Program-made: the position numbers and the translations under genes
Notes under the pieces: generated by a model
The model's database searches: none
The model's input: only the letters and a program-made list of their open reading frames with translations
What the model was told of the DNA's origin: nothing
Origin: an uncultured bacterium
Lineage (GTDB): Bacteria > Bacillota > Clostridia > Lachnospirales > Lachnospiraceae
Assembly (NCBI GenBank): GCA_947381965.1
Contig: CANCXX010000010.1
Coordinates: forward strand, 1 to 64,000
DNA length: 64,000 nt
Reading direction: 5' to 3'
Shown here: piece after piece, positions 44,068 through 51,636 of the stretch
How the letters are laid out: each line of letters starts with the position of its first letter
Position numbering within the stretch: position 1 is the stretch's first letter

Positions 44068-45105
44068 TTATTTATCTGAAAATCTTTCTATATCAACTGC
44101 ATAAATGTCATCCGGCGATTTAAGGGGCATCCATCCAAGCCGCTTTATTTTGTCATTATCCTGTACAAAAGAAAACGCAGGCAGGAAACCAATTTTTTCA
44201 GGATCCTGAATATCATACCTTACCTTAAGCTCCGGGCAATATTTTTCAAAAATATGCTCCGCCAGCTCCCGCAGGGAAACAAAAGTCTCCGGGTTTGTGG
44301 CATTATACACCTGGCCACTTGTCCCTCTAAAAAGCACTGTGAATATGGCCGCAATTGCATCCAATGAATATAAAAAGCATTTCTTTACACTACCGTCCGA
44401 TTTTAATATGAAATCTCTTTTTTCTATGATGCAGCGAAGTATCTCATTAAAAACCCTTGTTTCTCCATAAGGTTGAAGAAGCCCCTGAATGGAAGCGGGC
44501 CTGATTATAACTGTGTCTACTCCATACTCCTTCCAGTAAGCGCGGCACAAAAACTCACCGGCCTTTTTCCCCAACGGATATCCGCTTCTGACACTTAGAC
44601 TGTCTATTGCTCCTACATATTCTTCAGCAATCGGAAATGGGGAACTTATTGTTCCATATACATCCATTGAAGATAAATATAAAAAACGGCATTGCGCCTT
44701 CCGGCGCGTCATTTCCAGAAGTTTTTCCGTTTCATCTACAATAATCCTGAACGTTTCCACAGGATTATTTATGAAAAATGCCCTTCCAGTGGGAGCTGCG
44801 CCATGAATAATATAATCAACTGGAACATTATTTAATACGTCTGCCTCCATACCAAACCTGCAATATCTTACCTGATCACCCTGTTCTAAATAGGGAGGAA
44901 CATCTTCCGGTTTCCGTGTTGATGCAAAAATTTTAATCTCTGCATCATGGATCGCATTTTCTAAAAGCAGCCATTTAATAATTCCGGAGCCTGTCGTCCC
45001 GCCTGCTCCGGTAATCAAAAATGTTTTTCCCCGCATTTGTTTCTGGAAATTATATTTTTCCAGATAAGCCCGAAACTCATATTTTTCCAATTGAGATAAA
45101 TTCAT
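44068..45105 (-). CDS. NAD-dependent epimerase/dehydratase (extended SDR)
   Basis: 345 residues from ATG at 45105 (AAGGAG 9 nt upstream). Nucleotide-binding motif LITGAGGTTGSGIIKWLL (about 26-43); catalytic Ser in FLYLSSMDVYG and the YxxxK motif as YPLGKKAGEFL (about 175). C-terminal region contains the NATNPETFVSLRELAEHIF segment common to sugar-nucleotide epimerases. Likely modifies the nucleotide-activated precursor of this operon; the reaction is unknown. Confidence 0.85.
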   Translation of the reverse strand: MNLSQLEKYEFRAYLEKYNFQKQMRGKTFLITGAGGTTGSGIIKWLLLENAIHDAEIKIFASTRKPEDVPPYLEQGDQVRYCRFGMEADVLNNVPVDYIIHGAAPTGRAFFINNPVETFRIIVDETEKLLEMTRRKAQCRFLYLSSMDVYGTISSPFPIAEEYVGAIDSLSVRSGYPLGKKAGEFLCRAYWKEYGVDTVIIRPASIQGLLQPYGETRVFNEILRCIIEKRDFILKSDGSVKKCFLYSLDAIAAIFTVLFRGTSGQVYNATNPETFVSLRELAEHIFEKYCPELKVRYDIQDPEKIGFLPAFSFVQDNDKIKRLGWMPLKSPDDIYAVDIERFSDK

Positions 45106-45118
45106 TCTGCTGCTCTCC

Positions 45119-46666
45119 TTACTTTCCCAATCCAATAAGCTCTAAAATTCTTTTACAGCTGTTTCCATCCTGATGTGTGTGCATTAACGGCAATAGTTTG
45201 TGACGCTTTTCCTTTGACGAATCAATTCCATTTGCAATTTCTGAAAAAAAGGACTTCATATCATCGAAAGTATATATTTCTCTGCCTGGCAGATAATCCT
45301 GAAGCGGTTCAAAAACGAACCCTCTGCTTTCTTTATACTGCTCTTCGTCTTCCAGAACAAATGCCAGCGGTTTATCCCGAAGTACATAATCTACTGCCAC
45401 TGACGAAAAGTCGCTGATTAACGCATCTGAAAGAGCAAGCAGGCTATTAATCTGGAAGCCAGTCTGATAAATCTCTATATGAGACATGACTTTAATATTA
45501 GAAAAATCCAGCCTGCTGATAGCTGAACTTTCCTGTATGGGATGCAGTTTTATAACAAGAAAAATATCCAGCTCTGCCAGTAAGTTATTTAACTCTTTCA
45601 CCTTTCCCATCGTTGTCAGTACAGGCAAACCCGTATCAGATTCTATCTCATATTCATGCAGTGAACGAAGGGCCTTTACTGTTACACGGAAAGTAGGAAG
45701 CCAGAAAACATACTTCCCTGCCTTGGGGATATGAAGAATTTCATCAAGACCTTTTACCGGAGGCAAAAACAATAAATCCTCTTTTGCAAGTCCGGTGTCA
45801 AATATTTTATCCCTTGAACACCCAAGATACTTTTCATGTAAGTCCAAATAAAGCGGGCCAGAAACAGTGGTATAATCAAAAAAGTCATCCAGCGCTATAC
45901 TGTTTTTATTTTTCTTTGCCTTAAACCCATTTCCATGCCACAAATTTATGCGGACCTGCCCTTCTCCGCAAAAACGTGTCCACTGCATCGCATCTGTAAA
46001 AAAAATATATTTGGCTGTCCGCAAATGATAAAAATATCGTATTTTTTGAATAAGGCTCCCTGACCCTGGCCAGTCATAAGAAATTGCTTTTACATTACAA
46101 ATCTTATCAATTTCCGGATGATACTGTGGTTCGTGCACAAGCCAGATCATCTTATAATCCCGATTGTATCCTTCCGCTATCATATAATCAAACAACGCCC
46201 TGGCATTATCTGTATAGTCCCACCCAGGAATATAATGATAATTTCCGCTTCTGAATATAATCTTTTTTTGTGGTTTTAACCGACTGTACAGCCAGTAAAA
46301 ATGGTAAAAATGCAGTTCCTCTTTATGTGGGAAAAAATATGCTTTTCTTTCATTCCTCCAGCTGTCGGAACTCTCCAGCTGCTGTGCAACTTCTCTATAA
46401 AAAGAAGTTGTCAGCAATAAAATATGCTTTTCTTCCAAAGGAGAAATCTGTAAAGGATCCTCAATTAATATTTCACAGTTTTTAGTTGAAAAATATGTAT
46501 TCTGAATTTTTTTATTGTTATCCGCAATATGGGCAATGTGATATTCAAAATCATCTATTTCCTTACAAAGAGATTTCAACTTTTTTCCAGCCCCAAAACA
46601 ATAAAATACTGCTCCTTCTTTTATCCACTTTTTTACTTTTTTATCACTAAACGGAACCAGCCTCAT
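45119..46666 (-). CDS. CDP-glycerol glycerophosphotransferase family protein (TagF/TarF-like)
   Basis: 515 residues from ATG at 46666 (AGGAGAG 5 nt upstream), overlapping the upstream gene by 20 nt; an open frame reaches 46816 but would overlap 170 nt. N-terminal ~130 residues are accessory. The GT-B polymerase core shows NLWHGNGFKAKKN (about 260), LPTFR, KLHPIQ (about 385) and SDFSSVAVDYVLRDKPLAF (about 435-453), matching TagF/TarF/TarL. These transfer polyol phosphate from a CDP-polyol to teichoic-acid chains at the inner membrane face. Confidence 0.9.
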   Translation of the reverse strand: MRLVPFSDKKVKKWIKEGAVFYCFGAGKKLKSLCKEIDDFEYHIAHIADNNKKIQNTYFSTKNCEILIEDPLQISPLEEKHILLLTTSFYREVAQQLESSDSWRNERKAYFFPHKEELHFYHFYWLYSRLKPQKKIIFRSGNYHYIPGWDYTDNARALFDYMIAEGYNRDYKMIWLVHEPQYHPEIDKICNVKAISYDWPGSGSLIQKIRYFYHLRTAKYIFFTDAMQWTRFCGEGQVRINLWHGNGFKAKKNKNSIALDDFFDYTTVSGPLYLDLHEKYLGCSRDKIFDTGLAKEDLLFLPPVKGLDEILHIPKAGKYVFWLPTFRVTVKALRSLHEYEIESDTGLPVLTTMGKVKELNNLLAELDIFLVIKLHPIQESSAISRLDFSNIKVMSHIEIYQTGFQINSLLALSDALISDFSSVAVDYVLRDKPLAFVLEDEEQYKESRGFVFEPLQDYLPGREIYTFDDMKSFFSEIANGIDSSKEKRHKLLPLMHTHQDGNSCKRILELIGLGK

Positions 46667-49217
46667 ATATGTCTCTCCTATCATCATGTAATTTCTTTTC
46701 TGAAACTTCAGAAATAAAGGTATAAATTTTTTGACCGGCAGTTCCGTCAAGGTTTGCAGCAACGCAGGAAAAAGCCTCCTTTTGACGATCTTCATTATGC
46801 AGTTTTTGGCAGACATACAAAATTAAACGCCGGACAGAGTAATATTTAGATTCATAAATTCCCCATGGTAAATTTCCCCCCTGCTTTGAGAAACTATCAC
46901 CAAATGCTTTAAGCTCATCCTTTTCAGTTAATGCAACCTGTTTCCATTCAAATGTTCCATCGGTCAGAAATTTTGATAACCCATGTCTGTTTGCATCTTG
47001 TACTGCCACATTGCCATTTATCAGCTTTTTTACCATCAGAAAATGATCCGGATGATTATAAAATGGACTTTTCCGATTTTCCGTTGAAAACGGAAAATCT
47101 TTTTCCACTGCAGTCAGGATAAAATCCTTAATTGATAACTTTAGTATCATGGGACTTTTTCTTGGAAAAATATATGCGTTTCCCTTCAGCTCTACAATAT
47201 CCCAAAAACATATTTCTTCTTCCTTATTCCATCCCCTGGGAAACTCTCTGATTATTCTGGAAGCTCCACGCTGTGGGTCCCAGACTACTATTTCACAACC
47301 ATCCAGGCTTCCAAGCACAATTTTGTTAAGGACCTGTTCCATGCAGCAAAAACCTGTTTGTGAACCGGGGACTTTATGTATCCTGCTTCTCAGGCTCCTT
47401 AAATCATATTCCAAAATATATGGTTTATTGGGTGCTGCAAGGTAAATACTGTCTCCAATCAGCCGGGAACCGTTTGCAGATACCAAAATATCCGGTATCC
47501 CCGTTATCTCCCTTAATTCGTCAACAACCCCGGCATTATAGATCAAATCACCGCTTGCACAATTTAAAATCACTAATTTCTTATATAAACGTGGAATCAG
47601 GTAAACTTTATCCTCATATAAATACCCTTTATTAAACTTTTCTTTCTGTCCGGGTTTAGGAATTGCTATCTTGGTAAACTGTCTGTTTTTGATGTCAAAA
47701 ACTGCAATTTGTCTTGCATTACGTGGAATCAGGTATAATTTCCCCTTATTTACTAATATGTCACTATACAAGTTGCTTCTGTCTTTTTCTCCTGGAATAA
47801 TATAGTATTCTTCAATTTTTCCTGATTCAGTAATTTTCATCAGACCATTCCTGCCGGAAGCACAGGCCCATAAGTGCTGGTTATCTGCTGCGTCCATTAT
47901 ACAGCAGCAAATTTTTATATTTTCCACCTCCCTGCTTTCTTCTAATATTCCTTGATTAATAAAAAATAAAGGTTTTCCAAGTATTCCAAACATATGGGAA
48001 ATAGAAGAAGTTGGCTCTCCCAAGTAAGCATCTGACAGCTTTATTGCCAGTTCCGCATTCTCCGTACGGTCCAGAATACCATTTTTATACCTGCAAAATT
48101 TTTCGACAGTTTCCACATAAGTCTCCCAAAGCTCCGGACGCATAGAACAAATCGTGGCTTCGAGTAAAGGATGTGGACGCCAAAGCAATGTAACATTTTC
48201 CCTTTCAGCTACTTCCAGAATATATTGAATTTTCAACAGACTTTTTTCCCCATTTTTCAATAACCCGTTTATTCCGGTATTTAGAAAAAAAACCTTGTCC
48301 CTCAATTTCGGTTTCCACTCATCAGGTATCATTTTTTCTGTAACCACAAGATTAATCACTTTATCAAATTTAGGTGAGCCAAACGCACTTACCTTTTCTA
48401 AGACATCCTGATCGAAGAAAGGTATCTGACGTTCATGCTGGGCAATAATTTTGTCCACATAATAATACGCAGGAAGCGATCTGTGCATCCTGCCAATCAT
48501 TCCGCCTGTCACGTTATATGGTATATACACAAGTGTTCCTATATACTTTTTCAGATTATAGGAATAGTATCCTGGATGAACGCTTGTTACCAAATTATGT
48601 TCATCATAGGGATTGTGAATATATGCAATATCAGGGCTTTGATTCTCCAAATCATAAGACTGCCAGTCTGTTACTTCAACATAATCCGGATACTTATCTG
48701 CCTCATAATGTATCTGGCCAAAGCTTTTATCCGGATTCCGGTCGTAATAAGGTATCGGTACACAGTAAACATCACAATTTTTATCCGCTTTTGCCGTTAA
48801 ATATATACTTTCAAAGCTATCCCACATAGATACTTTATATGGGAAAAATACCACCTGCATTCTGGCACAGACATCATTTCTTATGCTGTTCTCAATACCC
48901 GCCAGTTGCCCTTTAAACTCTTCACATAGGTTTTTACATCTAAGAAACTGCTTTTCTGCCAGCTGTTCATAAACCTGAAAAAGCGCTTCGCAATATTGCT
49001 CTAAATAGGGAATCGTTACATGTCCTTCTCCTTCAAACTTTTCAATATATTCCCCAACCGCTATTGCAACTTCCTGACATTCGGTAAGTATCTTTTGCGC
49101 CCGGACACTATTTTTACTTTTTACTGCTTTATCAATTTCCTTATGTGCTTTCTGTAAAATATATACGGAATCCAATATTTCCTTTTTCTGTTTGTTTGTC
49201 ATTCCGTCTCTTTGCAA
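46647..49217 (-). CDS. CDP-glycerophosphotransferase-like protein fused to a beta-propeller
   Basis: 856 residues. The start may be TTG at 49217 (AGGA upstream) or ATG at 49202. About 10-100 is helical/coiled. About 115-420 resembles the glycerophosphotransferase fold: AYIHNPYDEHNLVTSVHPGY, TLLWRPHPLL and SDAYLGEPTSSISHMFGILG replace the usual KLHP and SDFSS motifs, so activity is doubtful. About 425-800 consists of six or so kelch-like repeats (GKLYLIPRNARQIAVFD, DKVYLIPRLYKKLVILN, GNAYIFPRKSPMILKL) that should form a beta-propeller. First gene of the surface-polymer operon. Could be a regulatory or substrate-presenting partner of the next gene. Confidence 0.7.
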   Translation of the reverse strand: MQRDGMTNKQKKEILDSVYILQKAHKEIDKAVKSKNSVRAQKILTECQEVAIAVGEYIEKFEGEGHVTIPYLEQYCEALFQVYEQLAEKQFLRCKNLCEEFKGQLAGIENSIRNDVCARMQVVFFPYKVSMWDSFESIYLTAKADKNCDVYCVPIPYYDRNPDKSFGQIHYEADKYPDYVEVTDWQSYDLENQSPDIAYIHNPYDEHNLVTSVHPGYYSYNLKKYIGTLVYIPYNVTGGMIGRMHRSLPAYYYVDKIIAQHERQIPFFDQDVLEKVSAFGSPKFDKVINLVVTEKMIPDEWKPKLRDKVFFLNTGINGLLKNGEKSLLKIQYILEVAERENVTLLWRPHPLLEATICSMRPELWETYVETVEKFCRYKNGILDRTENAELAIKLSDAYLGEPTSSISHMFGILGKPLFFINQGILEESREVENIKICCCIMDAADNQHLWACASGRNGLMKITESGKIEEYYIIPGEKDRSNLYSDILVNKGKLYLIPRNARQIAVFDIKNRQFTKIAIPKPGQKEKFNKGYLYEDKVYLIPRLYKKLVILNCASGDLIYNAGVVDELREITGIPDILVSANGSRLIGDSIYLAAPNKPYILEYDLRSLRSRIHKVPGSQTGFCCMEQVLNKIVLGSLDGCEIVVWDPQRGASRIIREFPRGWNKEEEICFWDIVELKGNAYIFPRKSPMILKLSIKDFILTAVEKDFPFSTENRKSPFYNHPDHFLMVKKLINGNVAVQDANRHGLSKFLTDGTFEWKQVALTEKDELKAFGDSFSKQGGNLPWGIYESKYYSVRRLILYVCQKLHNEDRQKEAFSCVAANLDGTAGQKIYTFISEVSEKKLHDDRRDIYEAGSV

Positions 49218-49379
49218 TCCTTTCCTGATTTCATTTCTGTCAATATTTTATTTAATATCTAGCTGTATTTGCCTTTTGGAATATATTAAATAAGATACAT
49301 ATACTTTTTTGTTTTAAAAATCTCACCTTATGGTTTTATTATAAAAAAATAAGGTATATTGGTCATTTGAAGGTATAAT

Positions 49380-49560
49380 CCTTTATCCATACAAATGATG
49401 CAGGCATTCCTGCTTCGCTCCCTGTTACATCACGGTTTTACCGTGTTCACAGGGTCATGGCATACCCAATGCGCAGCCTTTGGACTGCCTTCTAATGCCG
49501 TTTTTACATTTTTATATAGCAGCTCATCCCATCCTCTGGTTTCCTGCCTTATCATGAACA
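49380..49560 (-). ncRNA. Structured RNA region after the TnpB-like gene (guide/omega-RNA candidate)
   Basis: On the minus strand, about 130 nt after the stop codon, several stems occur in series: GGCAT...ATGCC (49495-49499 with 49459-49463) enclosing GCAG...CTGC (49485-49488, 49473-49476); CCCTGT...ACAGGG (49449-49454, 49420-49425) enclosing CACGG/CCGTG; and the terminal hairpin GCAGG-AATG-CCTGC within 49400-49413. The position (3' of a tnpB homologue, same strand) and shape are those of omega RNA / TldR guide RNA, whose guide would be the bases after the last hairpin, ATCATTTGTATGGATAAAGG (about 49380-49399). No open frame is present. Boundaries and function are inferred. The rest of 49218-49630 shows nothing else beyond AT-rich promoter-like sequence. 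Confidence 0.5.
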
Positions 49561-49630
49561 TATTATCCGGTCTTTACAGTAAAATCCCAATTTATAATCA
49601 GAATTTATCCAAATAAATGTTCTTATGATT

Positions 49631-50947
49631 TTAGTTTAAACCACCGTCACCTGTTCCACGCTTCTTTGCATTTCGCGCTGTGTTCATCTTTTCTTCTGCG
49701 CTGTAACCGCAAAACTGGCATAAAAATAAACCTTTCTGCTTTATTCCCGTCATTCCACAGCAGCTGCATTCACTACTGATGTTTTTTCCAAAAACTTCTA
49801 TAACTTCAATTGAGCGCTCTCTGCATTTCCATGCCAGACGGCGCTGAATATAGCCCCTCTGCCAGAGCGTAACTGAATTATTTATTTTTTTATTCATTCC
49901 GCCTGCCTGCTGTGCCGGAAGCTTTGGTATATATATAATATGGGGCTTTTCTGACTGTAAAAATCTGTTAAGCTCCTGATTTATATAGCCATGCAGTTGT
50001 TCTTCATAACGCCTTTTTTTCGCCTTGTACTTTTTACGTCCAGGATTGCTATTACGGTTTCGCTGGTATATTTCTGTCTGCTTTCGTATCCAGTCAGCAT
50101 ATTCCGTCTGGTACCTTCCAAAATTCTCCCCATACTGATTCCCACCATCGGTTGTCAACATGGTATACATTCCTAAAGATATTCCCACCAGATTTATATA
50201 ATCCTCATAGCTGTGAACGGTTACATTAACAGGTATTTTGATTTCGATATTTTGTTGTTCCGGATAAAGTTTTATATAAATCTGTGACTGATATTGGTTG
50301 CTGTCAGTAAGTGGCACAAAAATACGCTTTCGTTTCTCCTTTACAGATATATATATCCCATGATCTCCATAACGGTATGCTCTTTCCCCTGCCGGAAATC
50401 CTTCTGCCGGGGCCGTATGTAGTCTATTATGATATTTTCTCACCTGCCTGCACAAATAGCGATGCAGGCGCTCTGTCTCAACCTGTCCGGCCAGTCTGTC
50501 ATATTGTCCCTGAATCTCATCAGGTAATTTTTCTACTTGCTCCTGTCCCAGCACCGCTATAAACGCATTGCTGACTTTAAGCAAAAATCGCAAATAATGC
50601 TTTTCTTCTGGCGAGAAATTTTCATTTTGTCCTATCAGATTTGAAATTTTTAACTTCGTTCTTGTCCACTGGACTTTAATATCATTTGAAGCGTCCAAAA
50701 CCGCAAGGTAAAAATATACAGAAGGCAGATTCAATTGTTGCCGCAATCCACTTTTTGTCATTTCATTTTGCACACTATATCCCGGATAAAGCTTTTTAAG
50801 ACTTCCAACTCCGCCAAAACGTTCATATACATATTCTTTTACCCTGTTATAATCATCTGCAATCTCCAGAAGTTTTTCCATATCACCTTTAGAAACTGGC
50901 AGTTTATTATACTGGTGTACTGTTTTGCATATAGTTTTTTTTTGCAT
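49631..50947 (-). CDS. Nuclease-dead TnpB homologue (TldR-like)
   Basis: 438 residues, intact. The C-terminal half aligns by eye with IS200/IS605 TnpB: RuvC-I region VGISLGMYTMLTTDGG (normally GIDLG), RuvC-II HIIYIPKL (normally an Ile/Val-Glu-Asp-Leu), zinc ribbon CSCC ... CQFC, and RuvC-III EEKMNTARNA (normally D-x-N-A-A). Thus the three catalytic acidic residues are Ser, Pro and Lys, while the zinc ribbon and the basic N-terminal half survive. No TnpA gene or clear element ends are present. Naturally dead TnpBs called TldR are RNA-guided transcriptional repressors; that role here is inferred. A plain degenerate transposon protein is the alternative, but the frame is undamaged. Confidence 0.8.
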   Translation of the reverse strand: MQKKTICKTVHQYNKLPVSKGDMEKLLEIADDYNRVKEYVYERFGGVGSLKKLYPGYSVQNEMTKSGLRQQLNLPSVYFYLAVLDASNDIKVQWTRTKLKISNLIGQNENFSPEEKHYLRFLLKVSNAFIAVLGQEQVEKLPDEIQGQYDRLAGQVETERLHRYLCRQVRKYHNRLHTAPAEGFPAGERAYRYGDHGIYISVKEKRKRIFVPLTDSNQYQSQIYIKLYPEQQNIEIKIPVNVTVHSYEDYINLVGISLGMYTMLTTDGGNQYGENFGRYQTEYADWIRKQTEIYQRNRNSNPGRKKYKAKKRRYEEQLHGYINQELNRFLQSEKPHIIYIPKLPAQQAGGMNKKINNSVTLWQRGYIQRRLAWKCRERSIEVIEVFGKNISSECSCCGMTGIKQKGLFLCQFCGYSAEEKMNTARNAKKRGTGDGGLN

Positions 50948-51013
50948 TAAAAATTCTCTCTTCAGGATACAAAACTACTAAATCAAAACTTTATATTCCC
51001 TTATTTAATCTGC

Positions 51014-51169
51014 ATTACCACAATGTTTACTTTTTGGTAATAAAAAATTTATGGTGAAAATTACTAAGAAAAAAACACAGGAGCTTCTTGATTTTGGAAG
51101 AATTTTATAGTATACTCACTACTGTTAAGGAATATAAAATAATATCCAAAAAGTAAAGGTTTTGGTAAT
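51014..51169. repeat. 24-nt inverted repeat flanking the promoter region upstream of the TnpB-like gene
   Basis: The complement of 51014-51037 (CCAAAAAGTAAA, then CATTGTGGTAAT) and 51146-51169 (CCAAAAAGTAAA, then GGTTTTGGTAAT) are identical at 21 of 24 positions. The arms face each other across 108 bp that hold a strong rightward promoter. They may be twin operator/target sites for divergent transcripts or a relic of transposon ends. Confidence 0.65.
51088..51116 (+). promoter_or_regulatory. Promoter of a rightward small transcript
   Basis: TTGATT (51088-51093), 17-nt spacer, TATACT (51111-51116). No gene follows on the plus strand, only a hairpin terminator about 90 nt later. Confidence 0.65.
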
Positions 51170-51248
51170 TTTTCAACTTATCAATATAAGCTGTGAATAA
51201 ATTAAAACCCTGTTGGTCATAACTTTAAAGAACCAATAGGGTTTTATA
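51123..51248 (+). ncRNA. Candidate small RNA divergent from the TnpB-like gene
   Basis: A near-consensus promoter upstream and a 14-bp hairpin terminator (51204-51217 with 51232-51245) bound about 125 nt with no reading frame of note. Its 5' part contains one arm of the 24-nt inverted repeat. Function unknown; it could be unrelated to the TnpB-like protein. The remaining sequence to 51346 is AT-rich with nothing recognised. Confidence 0.4.
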
Positions 51249-51250
51249 TC
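51204..51250 (+). terminator. Hairpin terminator of the candidate small RNA
   Basis: AAAACCCTGTTGGT (51204-51217) pairs with ACCAATAGGGTTTT (51232-51245) with one G-U pair, followed by ATATCT. It can act in both directions. Confidence 0.65.
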
Positions 51251-51346
51251 TAATCATTTTATACAATCTTTATTCACTTAATATTTTGTTGTTTTCAGTT
51301 AATATTATATTTTATAAATTCCTTATCTTTTAAACATTTTCTGAAA

Positions 51347-51613
51347 TTACCACTTTTTATAAGGACAAGGATTTCTTTTCACTGCCGCGCGCAATTCCAC
51401 ATAACAGCCGCATGCCCCGCAGGTTCCCGCTTCCAGGTAATCGCATTTCTTACAGATCCGCAGCCTGCCCTCGTATACTTCCCTCTCAGTTTTTACATCA
51501 TTATCAAGCAGTTCAATATAGCGGTGAAGCTTTTGCATATAAGCCTCCTCATCTATCTCACGCAGAAGGCATCTGTAACAATGCCTTCTGCTCTCTTTGC
51601 ATTCCTCTTCCAT
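51347..51613 (-). CDS. Small cysteine-rich protein (DUF6171-like)
   Basis: 88 residues from ATG at 51613, chosen because GGGAG lies 5 nt before it; an ATG four codons earlier is inside that site. Nine or so Cys in two groups: HCYRC near 12-16, then CKKC, CGACGC and CPYKKW at the C-terminus, a pattern suggesting one or two zinc sites. It resembles the small DUF6171 proteins of Clostridia (tentative). It follows the arabinofuranosidase stop codon closely (24 nt) and is probably cotranscribed. Function unknown. Confidence 0.6.
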   Translation of the reverse strand: MEEECKESRRHCYRCLLREIDEEAYMQKLHRYIELLDNDVKTEREVYEGRLRICKKCDYLEAGTCGACGCYVELRAAVKRNPCPYKKW

Positions 51614-51636
51614 CCCATCTCCCATATTTTCAAGTT

